A DNA stretch of 64,000 bases from Heliocidaris erythrogramma (lineage: Eukaryota; Echinodermata; Echinoidea; Camarodonta; Echinometridae): contig CM046859.1 of assembly GCA_025617745.1 (NCBI GenBank), positions 248,001-312,000 on the forward strand, given 5' to 3'. This document shows positions 1-11,630 of the stretch, piece after piece. Made by a program: the position numbers and the translations under genes. The number at the start of each line of letters is the position of its first letter. The stretch's first letter is position 1. The notes below the pieces were generated by a model. That model made no database searches, had not been told where the DNA came from, and saw only the letters and a list, made by a program, of their open reading frames with translations.

Positions 1-284
1 AATAAATAATAAATAATAAAGAAGAAAAATCTTGACGAAATTAAGAGGTGATCTGTCGATGTACGACAGATCACCTAATAATAAATAAATAAAGAAGAAA
101 AATCTTGACGAAATTAAGAGGTGATCTGTCGATGTACGACAGATCACCTAATAATAAAGAAGAAAAATCTTGACGAAATTAAGAGGTGATCTGTCGATGT
201 ACGACAGATCACCTAATAAAGAAGAAAAATCTTGACGAAATTAAGAGGTGATCTGTCGATGTACGACAGATCACCTAATAATAA
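1..284 (-). repeat. Hairpin minisatellite, block 1 (about 4 copies)
   Basis: Four tandem copies of a 60-70 bp unit. Each has an A-rich lead, the word CTTGACGAAATTAAG and a perfect 13-bp inverted repeat (AGGTGATCTGTCG, loop ATGTA, CGACAGATCACCT), followed by a variable AATAAATAA spacer that sets the unit length. The word GGTGATCTGTC also lies next to the terminal hairpin of the long units that follow, so the short unit looks like a multiplied end of the same element family. Confidence 0.9.
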
Positions 285-285
285 A

Positions 286-2308
286 CTAGAGTTTAATTCG
301 TCATGACGAATTAGGTGATCTGTCTTTCACTTTGTACGATCATGATTGTAATCAGGATGATCATAATAATGGGGAAATGCTAAACTGAAGATAGGAAGTC
401 AAGAATGCCATGAATGGAGATGCTTCTTGAGGACAGGAATGTAGCAAAATGTGTGAAACGGTCATTGTAAAAAGATTACGGTGATGATGATAATGGTGAT
501 GATGATGAAGATGATAATATAATGATGGTGATGATAATGATATTCATGATGATTATGGTGTTGGTGATTTTGAAGATGATTGATGATATAATGATGATAA
601 TGATAATGATGATAATGATGGGGATAATGGTAAGGATCATGACTGCAATGACAGTGACGTTAACCATGCCAAATATGAACGAGAAATCACATTTCGTTAT
701 GAAGATACGACCATAAGTTGATTTGTAGAAAATGGCGTCTAGATGACGTCACAATAAGATAATTAAGATAATTGACTAAGCCAATTTTGAGAAATTGTGA
801 TATCTAATAGGACTAATGATATTGTAGGATAGCTTTAATACACGTCAGTGAAACAGATTTTCCATAGGGATATACATAAACCACTGCACAGCACTTTGCA
901 ATAGACATAACATGCAAAATAAGGCATTTTATTACTTGGTTTGTGATTGTTTATGTTATAATAGTCGTAGAGGATGGTAAAATGACAAGTAAAAAGAAGC
1001 AAAAAAAAAAAAAAAAAATCGGCCCCGGGGATCGAACCAGGTACCTTGACCATGGTAGTCATGTGCTTTACCGATAGACCAAAAATATTTCCCATAGAGA
1101 TAACACGTAAACGAAAAACGTGATCTCAAATCCCATTTGGTACTGAAAAATTGGGCATGATCCCGACATCTGATCAAAAATTGGAGGGCTTACTAATAAA
1201 AGCTTATAGTCTCAGCTACAACATATTAAAATCTGGAAGGAAATAGACCAAAAATAACTGAGATACTGCTCAGAGAACGATGTCATGTAGATTCATGATT
1301 CGAAAAAAAATCATCTTCCATAGACATAACACGCAAATAGGGAAAAATTTGACATGTCGTCTTTAATTGAAGATTTCAGTGTGATGACGTCATCAAAATG
1401 AATAATGGTGGCAAGATGTCTCGTAGAGAATTGTTGCAGCTATAACATATCAAAATTTGGGAGAAAAACGACCAATAATTACGAATCTAGAGCCAAATTT
1501 GCATAATGTGATGACGTCAAAACATGAAAAATGGAAATTTTGACTTCTGGTGCCATTTTGATGACGTCATAATGTTTATATGGATGAAATGATACATGAA
1601 ATGAAATCTATGATTCATACCCTACCTGATGATGACAAAAAATTTGGGGGTCAACGGACTATCTAACGAGCTACAATGAATTTTGTAGAGGCATGTTTTT
1701 GCACGTTTTTACGTTATTTTCGCCATAGACGCGCGCACGGATTTCGAACTTTGACGCGCCCGTACGACCTTATTATTGATTGAAATTGATTCAAATTGAT
1801 GGAAATGATGAAGAAAAGTGTCAGGATTGCAAATCAATAAAAAAAAACAGCGTTCTAACGTTATTTACGATTTGTGCGCGCGTAAAACGCGCGCGCGGAC
1901 GCTTACGCACGGACATTTTTGAAATGCTCAAACTGACCTGAAACGTGTGCAGACTTGATCCTACGTGATTTTGAGCATTTTAAAATTTTGACGCGCGCGT
2001 ACGCGTACGTCCTGACCTCTAGATGACCTGTGAGGACATGACCTGATGACCCGTCATGTGAAGTTTATGTGATGTAAATATAGTTGATTTTTGATGATCG
2101 ATTATGAAGATATAATCGATCTTGTAAATTTACAAAAATGGCGTCTTGATGACGTCATGATAACCTGATGACCTTGAATGAGATGCCACATCTTGACATT
2201 GACCAGTCTGATAAGTGACGAAAATTTGAAGAAAATTGAGAATGAAATTTTTGAGGAATCATGGTAACAAGAAATGGGCGAAAAATAAAAATAAATAATA
2301 AATAATAA
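286..2308 (-). mobile_element. Long array unit A, Helitron/Helentron-like non-autonomous element
   Basis: Read on the minus strand, the unit ends with the subterminal word GACAGATCACCT, then a palindrome (AATTCGTCA/TGACGAATT), a few bases, CTAG at 286-289 and a T. Hairpin, short spacer, CTAG and T is the 3' end seen in Helitrons and Helentrons. The body holds a GAT-rich microsatellite near 480-640, a tRNA-like box pair at 1019-1080, several TGACGTCA palindromes and two CGCGCG-rich stretches near 1730-2010. No transposase is visible, so it would be non-autonomous. The family assignment rests on end structure alone. Confidence 0.55.
1019..1080 (-). tRNA. tRNA-like pol III box pair in unit A (degenerate)
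   Basis: On the minus strand there is an A-box-like TATCGGTAAAGCACATG, then the B box GGTTCGATCCC, and within a few bases a run of more than 15 T, the pol III terminator type. The T-arm has the TTCGATC loop with a nearly paired stem. The acceptor stem is not convincing, so this is a tRNA-derived sequence and not a working tRNA. Confidence 0.55.
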
Positions 2309-4110
2309 CTAGAATTTAATTCGTCATGAGACGAATTAGGTGGTCTGTCCTTAAATTTGCACGATCATGATTGTAATCAGGATGATCATATTAATGGGGA
2401 AATACTAAACAGAAGACAGGATGTCAAGAATGCCATGAATGGAGATGCTTCCTGAGGACAGGAATGTAGCAAAATGTGTAACGGTCATTGTAAAACGATT
2501 ATGGTGATGATGATAATGGTGATTATGATGATTATAATGATATAATGATGATGGCGATGATATAATAATAGCGATGATGATCATGACGGTGATGGTAATA
2601 ATGATGATGATACAGGATACTTGGGAGATTAACCCCATAGCTCTAATACAGGACAGGAAAGCACAATTTCCATAGGGTTGTACACAAACTACTGCACACT
2701 ACTTTCTAATAGACATAATATGGAAAATAAGGCAGTTTATTACATGATTTGTGATTTTTTATGTTACAATAGTCGAAGAGGATGGTAAAATGAAAGGCAA
2801 AAAGAAGCAAAAAAAAAAAAAAAAAAAAAAATCGGCCCAGGGGATCGAACCAGGTACCTTGACCATGGTAGTCATGTGCTTTACCGATAGACCAGAATAT
2901 TTCCCATAGAGATAACACGTAAACGAAAACGGGATTCTCAAATCACATTTTGTACTGAAAAATTGGCATGATCCCGACATCTGATCAAAATTGGAGGCCT
3001 TACTAATGAAAGCTTATAGTCTCAGCACAACATATTAAAATCTGGAAGAAATAGACCAAAAATAACTGAGATACTGCTCAGAGAACGATGTCATGTAGAT
3101 TCATGATTCGAAAAAAAATCATCTTCCATAGACATAACACGCAAATAGGGAACATTCTGACATGGCATCTTTAATTGAAAATTTCACTGTGATGACGTCA
3201 TCAAAATGAAAAATGGTAGAAACTGATCTGGTAGAAAATTGTCTCAGCTATAACATATCAAAATTTGGAAGAAAATCGACAACCTATTATTGAAATATTA
3301 ACAAAAGAATACAAAAATGATGACGTCATTTTTTCAAAATCATTTTTTGAGTTTCATATGCAAATATGATGACGTTAGAACATGAGATCGGCAAAATTTC
3401 TACATGAATTCAAATCTACAACTCCCAGGCTTTCAGAATATGTAAAGGAATTGGAGTTTCCGTGTATTCTGAGGAGCTATGGCGGATTCTAGATAGGCAT
3501 GTTTTTACCACCTTTTACATTAGAAATGCCCATTGACGTGGGCACGAATTTGAAAGTTTGATGCGCGCGTACGACATTATGAAGGTCGAGAATGACTGTA
3601 AATAGTTGGAAATTGTCAAGAATAGATCAGGAAGATGAAACATGCGAAAAAAAATACATTTTTACGTTCTCTACGCGCTGTGCGCGCGCATAACGCGCGC
3701 GCGGACGCGCACGGACAGGAAATTTTTAAAATGCTTAAAATGTCCTGAACAATACCCTAATTTGATTAAAAAGTGATTTGGAGCATTTTTTAAATTTTGA
3801 CGCGCGCGTACGTGCGCGTCATGATGCGCGCACGGATTTTAATGACATTTTATGTTGACCCATGACCTGAAGTTCATCTGTGTCAAATATGGTTTAATTT
3901 TTGATAACTCGTTATGAAGATATGATTGATAATGTGATTTCACAAAATGGCGCCTGGATGACGTCACGATGACCTGATGACCTTGAAAATAGATACCCGA
4001 CCTTGATCTTATAAATCCTCATAACTATAAGAGATTTGATAAAAATTGACTCAGCCGATATTGAGGAATCATGGTAACAAGAAAGTGGTGGAAAAAATAA
4101 AAATAAATAA
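2309..4110 (-). mobile_element. Long array unit B, diverged copy
   Basis: It has the same layout as unit A: CTAG at 2309-2312, terminal hairpin, GAT-rich stretch, tRNA-like box at 2832-2893, CRE palindromes and CGCGCG blocks near 3540-3840. It is clearly diverged from A in the right half, for example in the sequence around the CGCGCG blocks, so it represents an older or separate lineage of the family. Confidence 0.55.
2832..2893 (-). tRNA. tRNA-like pol III box pair in unit B (degenerate)
   Basis: Nearly the same tRNA-like sequence as in unit A, minus strand, with B box GGTTCGATCCC followed by a run of about 20 T. The stem next to the T-loop has one change relative to A (CCCAGGGG in place of CCCCGGGG on the plus strand). 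Confidence 0.5.
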
Positions 4111-4248
4111 TAAATAAATAATAATAAATAAAGAAAAAATCTGACGAAATTAAGAGGTGATCTGTCGATCTACGACAGACCACCTAATAAAGAAGAAAAA
4201 TCTTGACGAAATTAAGAGGTGATCTGTCGATGTACGACAGATCACCTA
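4111..4248 (-). repeat. Hairpin minisatellite, block 2 (2 copies)
   Basis: Two copies of the short hairpin unit. The first has changed bases in one arm (GATCTACGACAGACC), so its hairpin is imperfect. The second is perfect and abuts unit C, which begins mid-unit. Confidence 0.85.
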
Positions 4249-6022
4249 ATGATGGTGATGATAATGATATTCATGATGATTATGGTGTTGGTGATTTTGA
4301 AGATGATTGATGATATAATGATGATAATGATAATGATGATAATGATGGGGATAATGGTAAGGATCATGACTGCAATGACAGTGACGTTAACCATGCCAAA
4401 TATGAACGAGAAATCACATTTCGTTATGAAGATACGACCATAAGTTGATTTGTAGAAAATGGCGTCTAGATGACGTCACAATAAGATAATTAAGATAATT
4501 GACTAAGCCAATTTTGAGAAATTGTGATATCTAATAGGACTAATGATATTGTAGGATAGCTTTAATACACGTCAGTGAAACAGATTTTCCATAGGGATAT
4601 ACATAAACCACTGCACAGCACTTTGCAATAGACATAACATGCAAAATAAGGCATTTTATTACTTGGTTTGTGATTGTTTATGTTATAATAGTCGTAGAGG
4701 ATGGTAAAATGACAAGTAAAAAGAAGCAAAAAAAAAAAAAAAAAAAATCGGCCCCGGGGATCGAACCAGGTACCTTGACCATGGTAGTCATGTGCTTTAC
4801 CGATAGACCAAAATATTTCCCATAGAGATAACACGTAAACGAAAAACGTGATTCTCAAATCCCATTTGGTACTGAAAAATTGGGCATGATCCCGACATCT
4901 GATCAAAAATTGGAGGGCTTACTAATAAAAGCTTATAGTCTCAGCTACAACATATTAAAATCTGGAAGGAAATAGACCAAAATAACTGAGATACTGCTCA
5001 GAGAACGATGTCATGTAGATTCATGATTCGAAAAAAAATCATCTTCCATAGACATAACACGCAAATAGGGAAAAATTTGACATGTCGTCTTTAATTGAAG
5101 ATTTCAGTGTGATGACGTCATCAAAATGAATAATGGTGGCAAGATGTCTCGTAGAGAATTGTTGCAGCTATAACATATCAAAATTTGGGAGAAAAACGAC
5201 CAATAATTACGAATCTAGAGCCAAATTTGCATACATGTGATGACGTCAAAACATGAAAAATGGAAATTTTGACTTCTGGCGCCATTTTGATGACGTCATA
5301 ATGTTTATATGGATGAAATGATACATGAAATGAAATCTATGATTCATACCCTACCTGATGATGACAAAAAATTTGGGGGGTCAACGGACTATCTAACGAG
5401 CTACAATGAATTTTGTAGAGGCATGTTTTGCACGTTTTTACGTTATTTTCGCCATAGACGCGCGCACGGATTTCGAACTTTGACGCGCCCGTACGACCTT
5501 ATTATTGATTGAAATTGATTCAAATTGATGGAAATGATGAAGAAAAGTGTCAGGATTGCAAATCAATAAAAAAAACAGCGTTCTAACGTTATTTACGATT
5601 TGTGCGCGCGTAAAACGCGCGCGCGGACGCTTACGCACGGACATTTTTGAAATGCTCAAACTGACCTGAAACGTGTGCAGACTTGATCCTACGTGATTTT
5701 GAGCATTTTAAAATTTTGACGCGCGCGTACGCGTACGTCCTGACCTCTAGATGACCTGTGAGGACATGACCTGATGACCCGTCATGTGAAGTTTATGTGA
5801 TGTAAATATAGTTGATTTTTGATGATCGATTATGAAGATATAATCGATCTTGTAAATTTACAAAATGGCGTCTTGATGACGTCATGATAACCTGATGACC
5901 TTGAATGAGATGCCACATCTTGACATTGACCAGTCTGATAAGTGACGAAAATTTGAAGAAAATTGAGAATGAAATTTTTGAGGAATCATGGTAACAAGAA
6001 AATGGGCGAAAAATAAAAATAA
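4249..6022 (-). mobile_element. Long array unit C, lacking its CTAG end
   Basis: The sequence joins the family in the GAT-rich stretch, matching unit A from about 521 onward, and continues to the unit end with very few differences from A. The CTAG/hairpin end and the first 235 bp are absent, replaced directly by a short hairpin unit. This junction looks like unequal exchange between a short-unit block and a long unit. Confidence 0.6.
4748..4809 (-). tRNA. tRNA-like pol III box pair in unit C (degenerate)
   Basis: Identical in its boxes to the unit A copy. Minus strand, with a T-run directly downstream. Confidence 0.5.
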
Positions 6023-6329
6023 ATAAATAATAATAAATAAAGAAGAAAAATCTTGACGAAATTAAGAGGTGATCTGTCGATGTACGACAGATCACCTAAT
6101 AAATAATAAAGAAGAAAAATCTTGACGAAATTAAGAGGTGATCTGTCGATGTACGACAGATCACCTAATAATAAATAAAGAAGAAAAATCTTGACGAAAT
6201 TAAGAGGTGATCTGTCGATGTACGACAGATCACCTAATAAATAAATAATAAATAAAGAAGAAAAATCTTGACGAAATTAAGAGGTGATCTGTCGATGTAC
6301 GACAGATCACCTAATAAATAAATAAATAA
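6023..6329 (-). repeat. Hairpin minisatellite, block 3 (4 copies)
   Basis: Four perfect hairpin units with variable AATAAATAA spacers between unit C and unit D. On the minus strand they sit at the 5' side of unit C, the position expected if the palindrome is the element's 5' terminus. Confidence 0.9.
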
Positions 6330-8127
6330 CTAGAGTTTAATTCGTCATGAGGACGAATTAGGTGATCTGTCTTTCAATATGTACGATCATGATTGTAATC
6401 AGGATGATCATAATAATGGGGAAATGCTAAACTGAAGATAGGAAGTCAAGAATGCCATGAATGAAGATGCTTCTTGAGAGGAATGTAGCAAAATGTGTAA
6501 CGGTCATTATAAAATGATTATGGTGATGATGATAATGGTGATTATGATGATTATAATGATATGATAATTTAAGATAATTGACTAAGACAATTTTGAGAAA
6601 TTGTGATATCAAACAGGACTATTTGATATTGCAGGATACTTGGGAGATAAACCCCGTAGCTCTAATACACGACAGGGAATCAAAATTTCCATAGGGTTGT
6701 ACACAAGCTACTGCACACTAATTTCTAATAGACATAACATGCAAAATAAGGCATTTTATTGCATGGTTTGTGATTGTTTATGTTATAATAGTCGAAGAGG
6801 ATGGTAAACTGACAAGCAAAAAGAAGCAAAAAAAAAAAAAAAAAATCGGCCCCGGGGATCGAACCAGGTACCTTGACCATGGTAGTCATGTGCTTTACCG
6901 ATAGACCAGAATATGACCCATAGGGTTTACACGTAGATGGAAAATGGGATTCTCATATCGTATATTCAGCGGAAAATTTCGATATGTTCCTGGAATTGGA
7001 TTGAAAAAACCGAACCCTCATAGAAAGAGTATTAATCAGGCTACAATATATTAAAATCTGGAAGGAAATAGACCAAAAATAACTGAGATACTGCTCAGAG
7101 AACGATGTCATGTAGATTCAGGATTCGAAAACAAATCATCTTCCATAGACATAACACGCAAATAAGGGAAATTCTGACATGTCGTTTTTACTTAAAGATT
7201 TCACTATGATGACGTCATCAAAATGAAAAACTGTGGTAACTGATCTTGTAGAGAATTGTCTCAGCTATAACATATCAAAATCTGGGCGAAAAACGACCAA
7301 TAATTAAGAATCTAGATCCAAATTTGCATAAATGTGATAACGTCAAAACATGAAAAATGGAAATTTTGACTTCTGGCGCCATTTTGATGACGTCATAATG
7401 TTTATAAGGGTCAAATGATATATGAAATGAAATCTATGATTCATACTCTACCTGATGATGACAAAAAAATTGGGGGTCAACGGACTATCTAACGAGCTAC
7501 AATGAATTTTGTAGAGGCATGTTTTTGCACGTTTTTACGTTATTTTCGCCATAGACGCGCGCACGGATTTCGAACTTTGACGCGCCCGTACGACCTTATT
7601 ATTGATTGAAATTGATTCAAATTGATGGAAATGATGAAGAAAAGTGTCAGGATTGCAAATCAATAAAAAAAACAGCGTTCTAACGTTATTTACGATTTGT
7701 GCGCGCGTAAAACGCGCGCGCGGACGCTTACGCACGGACATTTTTGAAATGCTCAAACTGACCTGAAACGTGTGCAGACTTGATCCTACGTGATTTTGAG
7801 CATTTTAAAATTTTGACGCGCGCGTACGCGTACGTCCTGACCTCTAGATGACCTGTGAGGACATGACCTGATGACCCGTCATGTGAAGTTTATGTGATGT
7901 AAATATAGTTGATTTTTGATGATCGATTATGAAGATATAATCGATCTTGTAAATTTACAAAATGGCGTCTTGATGACGTCATGATAACCTGATGACCTTG
8001 AATGAGTTGCCACATCTTAACATTAACATGTCTGATCAGTGACGAAAATTTGAAGAAAATTGAGAATGAACTTTTTGAGAAATCATGGTAACAAGAAAAT
8101 GGGCGAAAAATAAAAATAAATAAATAA
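6330..8127 (-). mobile_element. Long array unit D, mosaic copy
   Basis: CTAG at 6330-6333 and a terminal hairpin with loop. The left two thirds, including a stretch near 6908-7020 that is unlike A, is diverged, but 7,450-7,990 is essentially identical to units A, C and E. This mosaic similarity suggests gene conversion or unequal crossing over within the array. Confidence 0.6.
6846..6907 (-). tRNA. tRNA-like pol III box pair in unit D (degenerate)
   Basis: Same boxes as in A to C, minus strand, with a run of about 17 T downstream. Confidence 0.5.
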
Positions 8128-10140
8128 CTAGAGTTTAATTCGTCATGAGGACGAATTAGGTGATCTGTCTTTCACTTTGTACGATCATGATTGTAATCAG
8201 GATGATCATAATAATGGGGAAATGCTAAACTGAAGATAGGAAGTCAAGAATGCCATGAATGGAGATGCTTCTTGAGGACAGGAATGTAGCAAAATGTGTG
8301 AAACGGTCATTGTAAAAAGATTACGGTGATGATGATAATGGTGATGATGATGAAGATGATAATATAATGATGGTGATGATAATGATATTCATGATGATTA
8401 TGGTGTTGGTGATTTTGAAGATGATTGATGATATAATGATGATAATGATAATGATGATAATGATGGGGATAATGGTAAGGATCATGACTGCAATGACAGT
8501 GACGTTAACCATGCCAAATATGAACGAGAAATCACATTTCGTTATGAAGATACGACCATAAGTTGATTTGTAGAAAATGGCGTCTAGATGACGTCACAAT
8601 AAGATAATTAAGATAATTGACTAAGCCAATTTTGAGAAATTGTGATATCTAATAGGACTAATGATATTGTAGGATAGCTTTAATACACGTCAGTGAAACA
8701 GATTTTCCATAGGGATATACATAAACCACTGCACAGCACTTTGCAATAGACATAACATGCAAAATAAGGCATTTTATTACTTGGTTTGTGATTGTTTATG
8801 TTATAATAGTCGTAGAGGATGGTAAAATGACAAGTAAAAAGAAGCAAAAAAAAAAATAAAAAATCTGCCCCGGGGATCGAACCAGGTACCTTGACCATGG
8901 TAGTCATGTGCTTTACCGATAGACCAAAATATTTCCCATAGAGATAACACGTAAACGAAAAACGTGATTCTCAAATCCCATTTGGTACTGAAAAATTGGG
9001 CATGATCCCGACATCTGATCAAAAATTGGAGGGCTTACTAATAAAAGCTTATAGTCTCAGCTACAACATATTAAAATCTGGAAGGAAATAGACCAAAAAT
9101 AACTGAGATACTGCTCAGAGAACGATGTCATGTAGATTCATGATTCGAAAAAAAATCATCTTCCATAGACATAACACGCAAATAGGGAAAAATTTGACAT
9201 GTCGTCTTTAATTGAAGATTTCAGTGTGATGACGTCATCAAAATGAATAATGGTGGCAAGATGTCTCGTAGAGAATTGTTGCAGCTATAACATATGAAAA
9301 TCTGGGCGAAAAACGACCAATAATTACGAATCTAGAGCCAAATTTGCATAAATGTGATGACGTCAAAACATGAAAAATGGAAATTTTGACTTCTGGTGCC
9401 ATTTTGATGACGTCATAATGTTTATATGGATGAAATGATACATGAAATGAAATCTATGATTCATACCCTACCTGATGATGACAAAAAATTTGGGGGTCAA
9501 CGGACTATCTAACGAGCTACAATGAATTTTGTAGAGGCATGTTTTTGCACGTTTTTACGTTATTTTCGCCATAGACGCGCGCACGGATTTCGAACTTTGA
9601 CGCGCCCGTACGACCTTATTATTGATTGAAATTGATTCAAATTGATGGAAATGATGAAGAAAAGTGTCAGGATTGCAAATCAATAAAAAAAACAGCGTTC
9701 TAACGTTATTTACGATTTGTGCGCGCGTAAAACGCGCGCGCGGACGCTTACGCACGGACATTTTTGAAATGCTCAAACTGACCTGAAACGTGTGCAGACT
9801 TGATCCTACGTGATTTTGAGCATTTTAAAATTTTGACGCGCGCGTACGCGTACGTCCTGACCTCTAGATGACCTGTGAGGACATGACCTGATGACCCGTC
9901 ATGTGAAGTTTATGTGATGTAAATATAGTTGATTTTTGATGATCGATTATGAAGATATAATCGATCTTGTAAATTTACAAAATGGCGTCTTGATGACGTC
10001 ATGATAACCTGATGACCTTGAATGAGATGCCACATCTTGACATTGACCAGTCTGATAAGTGACGAAAATTTGAAGAAAATTGAGAATGAAATTTTTGAGG
10101 AATCATGGTAACAAGAAAATGGGCGAAAAATAAAAATAAA
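8128..10140 (-). mobile_element. Long array unit E, near-identical to unit A
   Basis: Starts with CTAG at 8128-8131 and matches unit A along its full length with only scattered differences, including an interrupted A-run next to the tRNA-like box. A and E are the two most similar full-length units although B, C and D lie between them. Confidence 0.6.
8864..8925 (-). tRNA. tRNA-like pol III box pair in unit E (degenerate)
   Basis: Same A and B boxes. The downstream T-run is broken by an A, giving two shorter T tracts. Confidence 0.5.
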
Positions 10141-10704
10141 TAAATAATAATAATAATAAATAAATAAAGAAGAAAAATCTTGACGAAATTAAGAGGTGAT
10201 CTGTCGATGTACGACAGATCACCTAATAATAATAAAGAAGAAAAATCTTGACGAAATTAAGAGGTGATCTGTCGATGTACGACAGATCACCTAATAAAGA
10301 AGAAAAATCTTGACGAAATTAAGAGGTGATCTGTCGATGTACGACAGATCACCTAATAAATAATAAATAAAGAAGAAAAATCTTGACGAAATTAAGAGGT
10401 GATCTGTCGATGTACGACAGATCACCTAATAAATAAAGAAGAAAAATCTTGACGAAATTAAGAGGTGATCTGTCGATGTACGACAGATCACCTAATAAAT
10501 AAATAATAATAATAAAGAAGAAAAATCTTGACGAAATTAAGAGGTGATCTGTCGATTACGACAGATCACCTAATAAAGAAAAATCTTGACGAAATTAAGA
10601 GGTGATCTGTCGATGTACGACAGATCACCTAATAATAAATAAAGAAGAAAAATCTTGACGAAATTAAGAGGTGATCTGTCGATGTACGACAGATCACCTA
10701 ATAA
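10141..10704 (-). repeat. Hairpin minisatellite, block 4 (8 copies)
   Basis: Eight hairpin units, the longest block in the window. One copy has lost two bases of the loop, and another has a shortened A-rich lead. Spacing is 60-78 bp because the AATAAATAA spacer varies. Confidence 0.9.
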
Positions 10705-10894
10705 CTAGAATTTAATTCGTCATGAGGACGAATTAGGTGGTCTGTCTTTCACTTTGTATGATCATGATTGTAAGCAGGATGATCATAATAATGGTGAAAT
10801 ACTAAACTGAAGATAGGAAGTCAAGAATGCCACGCATGGAGATGCTTCTTGAGGACAGGAATGTAGAAAAATGTGTGAAACGGTCATTGGAAGA

Positions 10895-11190
10895 TGTGAT
10901 GACGTTGATGATAATCATCATCATGAATATCATGACAGTGATGATAATGATGATGATAATCATGATGATGATCATATCATGCCAGTGATGATGATAATGA
11001 TTTTAATGTTAATCATCATCATCATCATCATAAATATCATGACAGTGATGATGATAATGATGTTGATGATAATCATCATCATGAATATCATCATGACAGT
11101 GATGATGATAATGATGTTGATGATAATCATGATAGTGATATAATGATGATGATGGTGATGGTGATGGTGATGATAATGGTGATGACCATG
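10895..11190. repeat. GAT/ATC-rich imperfect microsatellite
   Basis: Imperfect GATGATGATAATGATG and ATCATCATCATG words inside unit F, partly as opposite-sense blocks. It produces long but meaningless open frames on both strands. Confidence 0.85.
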
Positions 11191-11566
11191 ACTGCAATGA
11201 CAGTGACCTTTACCATGCCAAATATGAAAGAGCAATCACATTTCGTTATGAAGATATGACCATAAGTTGATTTTTACAAAATGTCGCCTGGATGACGTCA
11301 CGATAATCTGATGAGCTTGAAAAAGATGCGCGAACTTGACTTTATTAGGACTGATGACTGCCGAAAATTTGAAGATAATTGAGTATGCCAATTTTGAGAA
11401 ATTTCCATCTGGTTGTACACAAACTTCTGCACACTACTTTCCAATAGACAAAACACGCAAAATAAGGCAGTTTAGTACATGGTTTGTGATTGTATATGAT
11501 ATAATAGTCGAAGAAGATGGTAAAATGAAAGGCAAAAAGAAGCAAAAAAATTTTTTTTTTTTTAAT

Positions 11567-11630
11567 GGACCCACCGGGGATCGAACCTGGGTCACCGGAG
11601 TGAGAGGCAAGTGCTTTGACCAATATACCA
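11567..11630 (-). tRNA. Different tRNA-like box pair in unit F
   Basis: Minus strand, with A-box-like TATATTGGTCAAAGCACTTG and B box GGTTCGATCCC. The anticodon-loop position reads CTCTCAC, as in Glu(CTC) tRNAs, but the anticodon stem is poorly paired. A T-run lies nearby downstream. It is a different tRNA-like head in the same place as in units A to E. Confidence 0.5.

Noticed and set aside
476-716. Open frames rich in Met/Ile/Asp in the GAT repeats (and repeats of them at 4,219, 8,321 and 10,871)
   Set aside because: They are translations of an imperfect GAT/ATC microsatellite, open on both strands and without any domain.
1019-8925. Functional tRNA genes in units A to E
   Set aside because: The anticodon loop lacks T33 and the acceptor stem does not pair, so only the promoter boxes resemble a tRNA.
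1-10704. Regularly spaced palindromic repeats resembling a CRISPR array
   Set aside because: Spacers are AATAAATAA variants and not unique sequences, no cas genes are present, and the setting is a eukaryotic genome.
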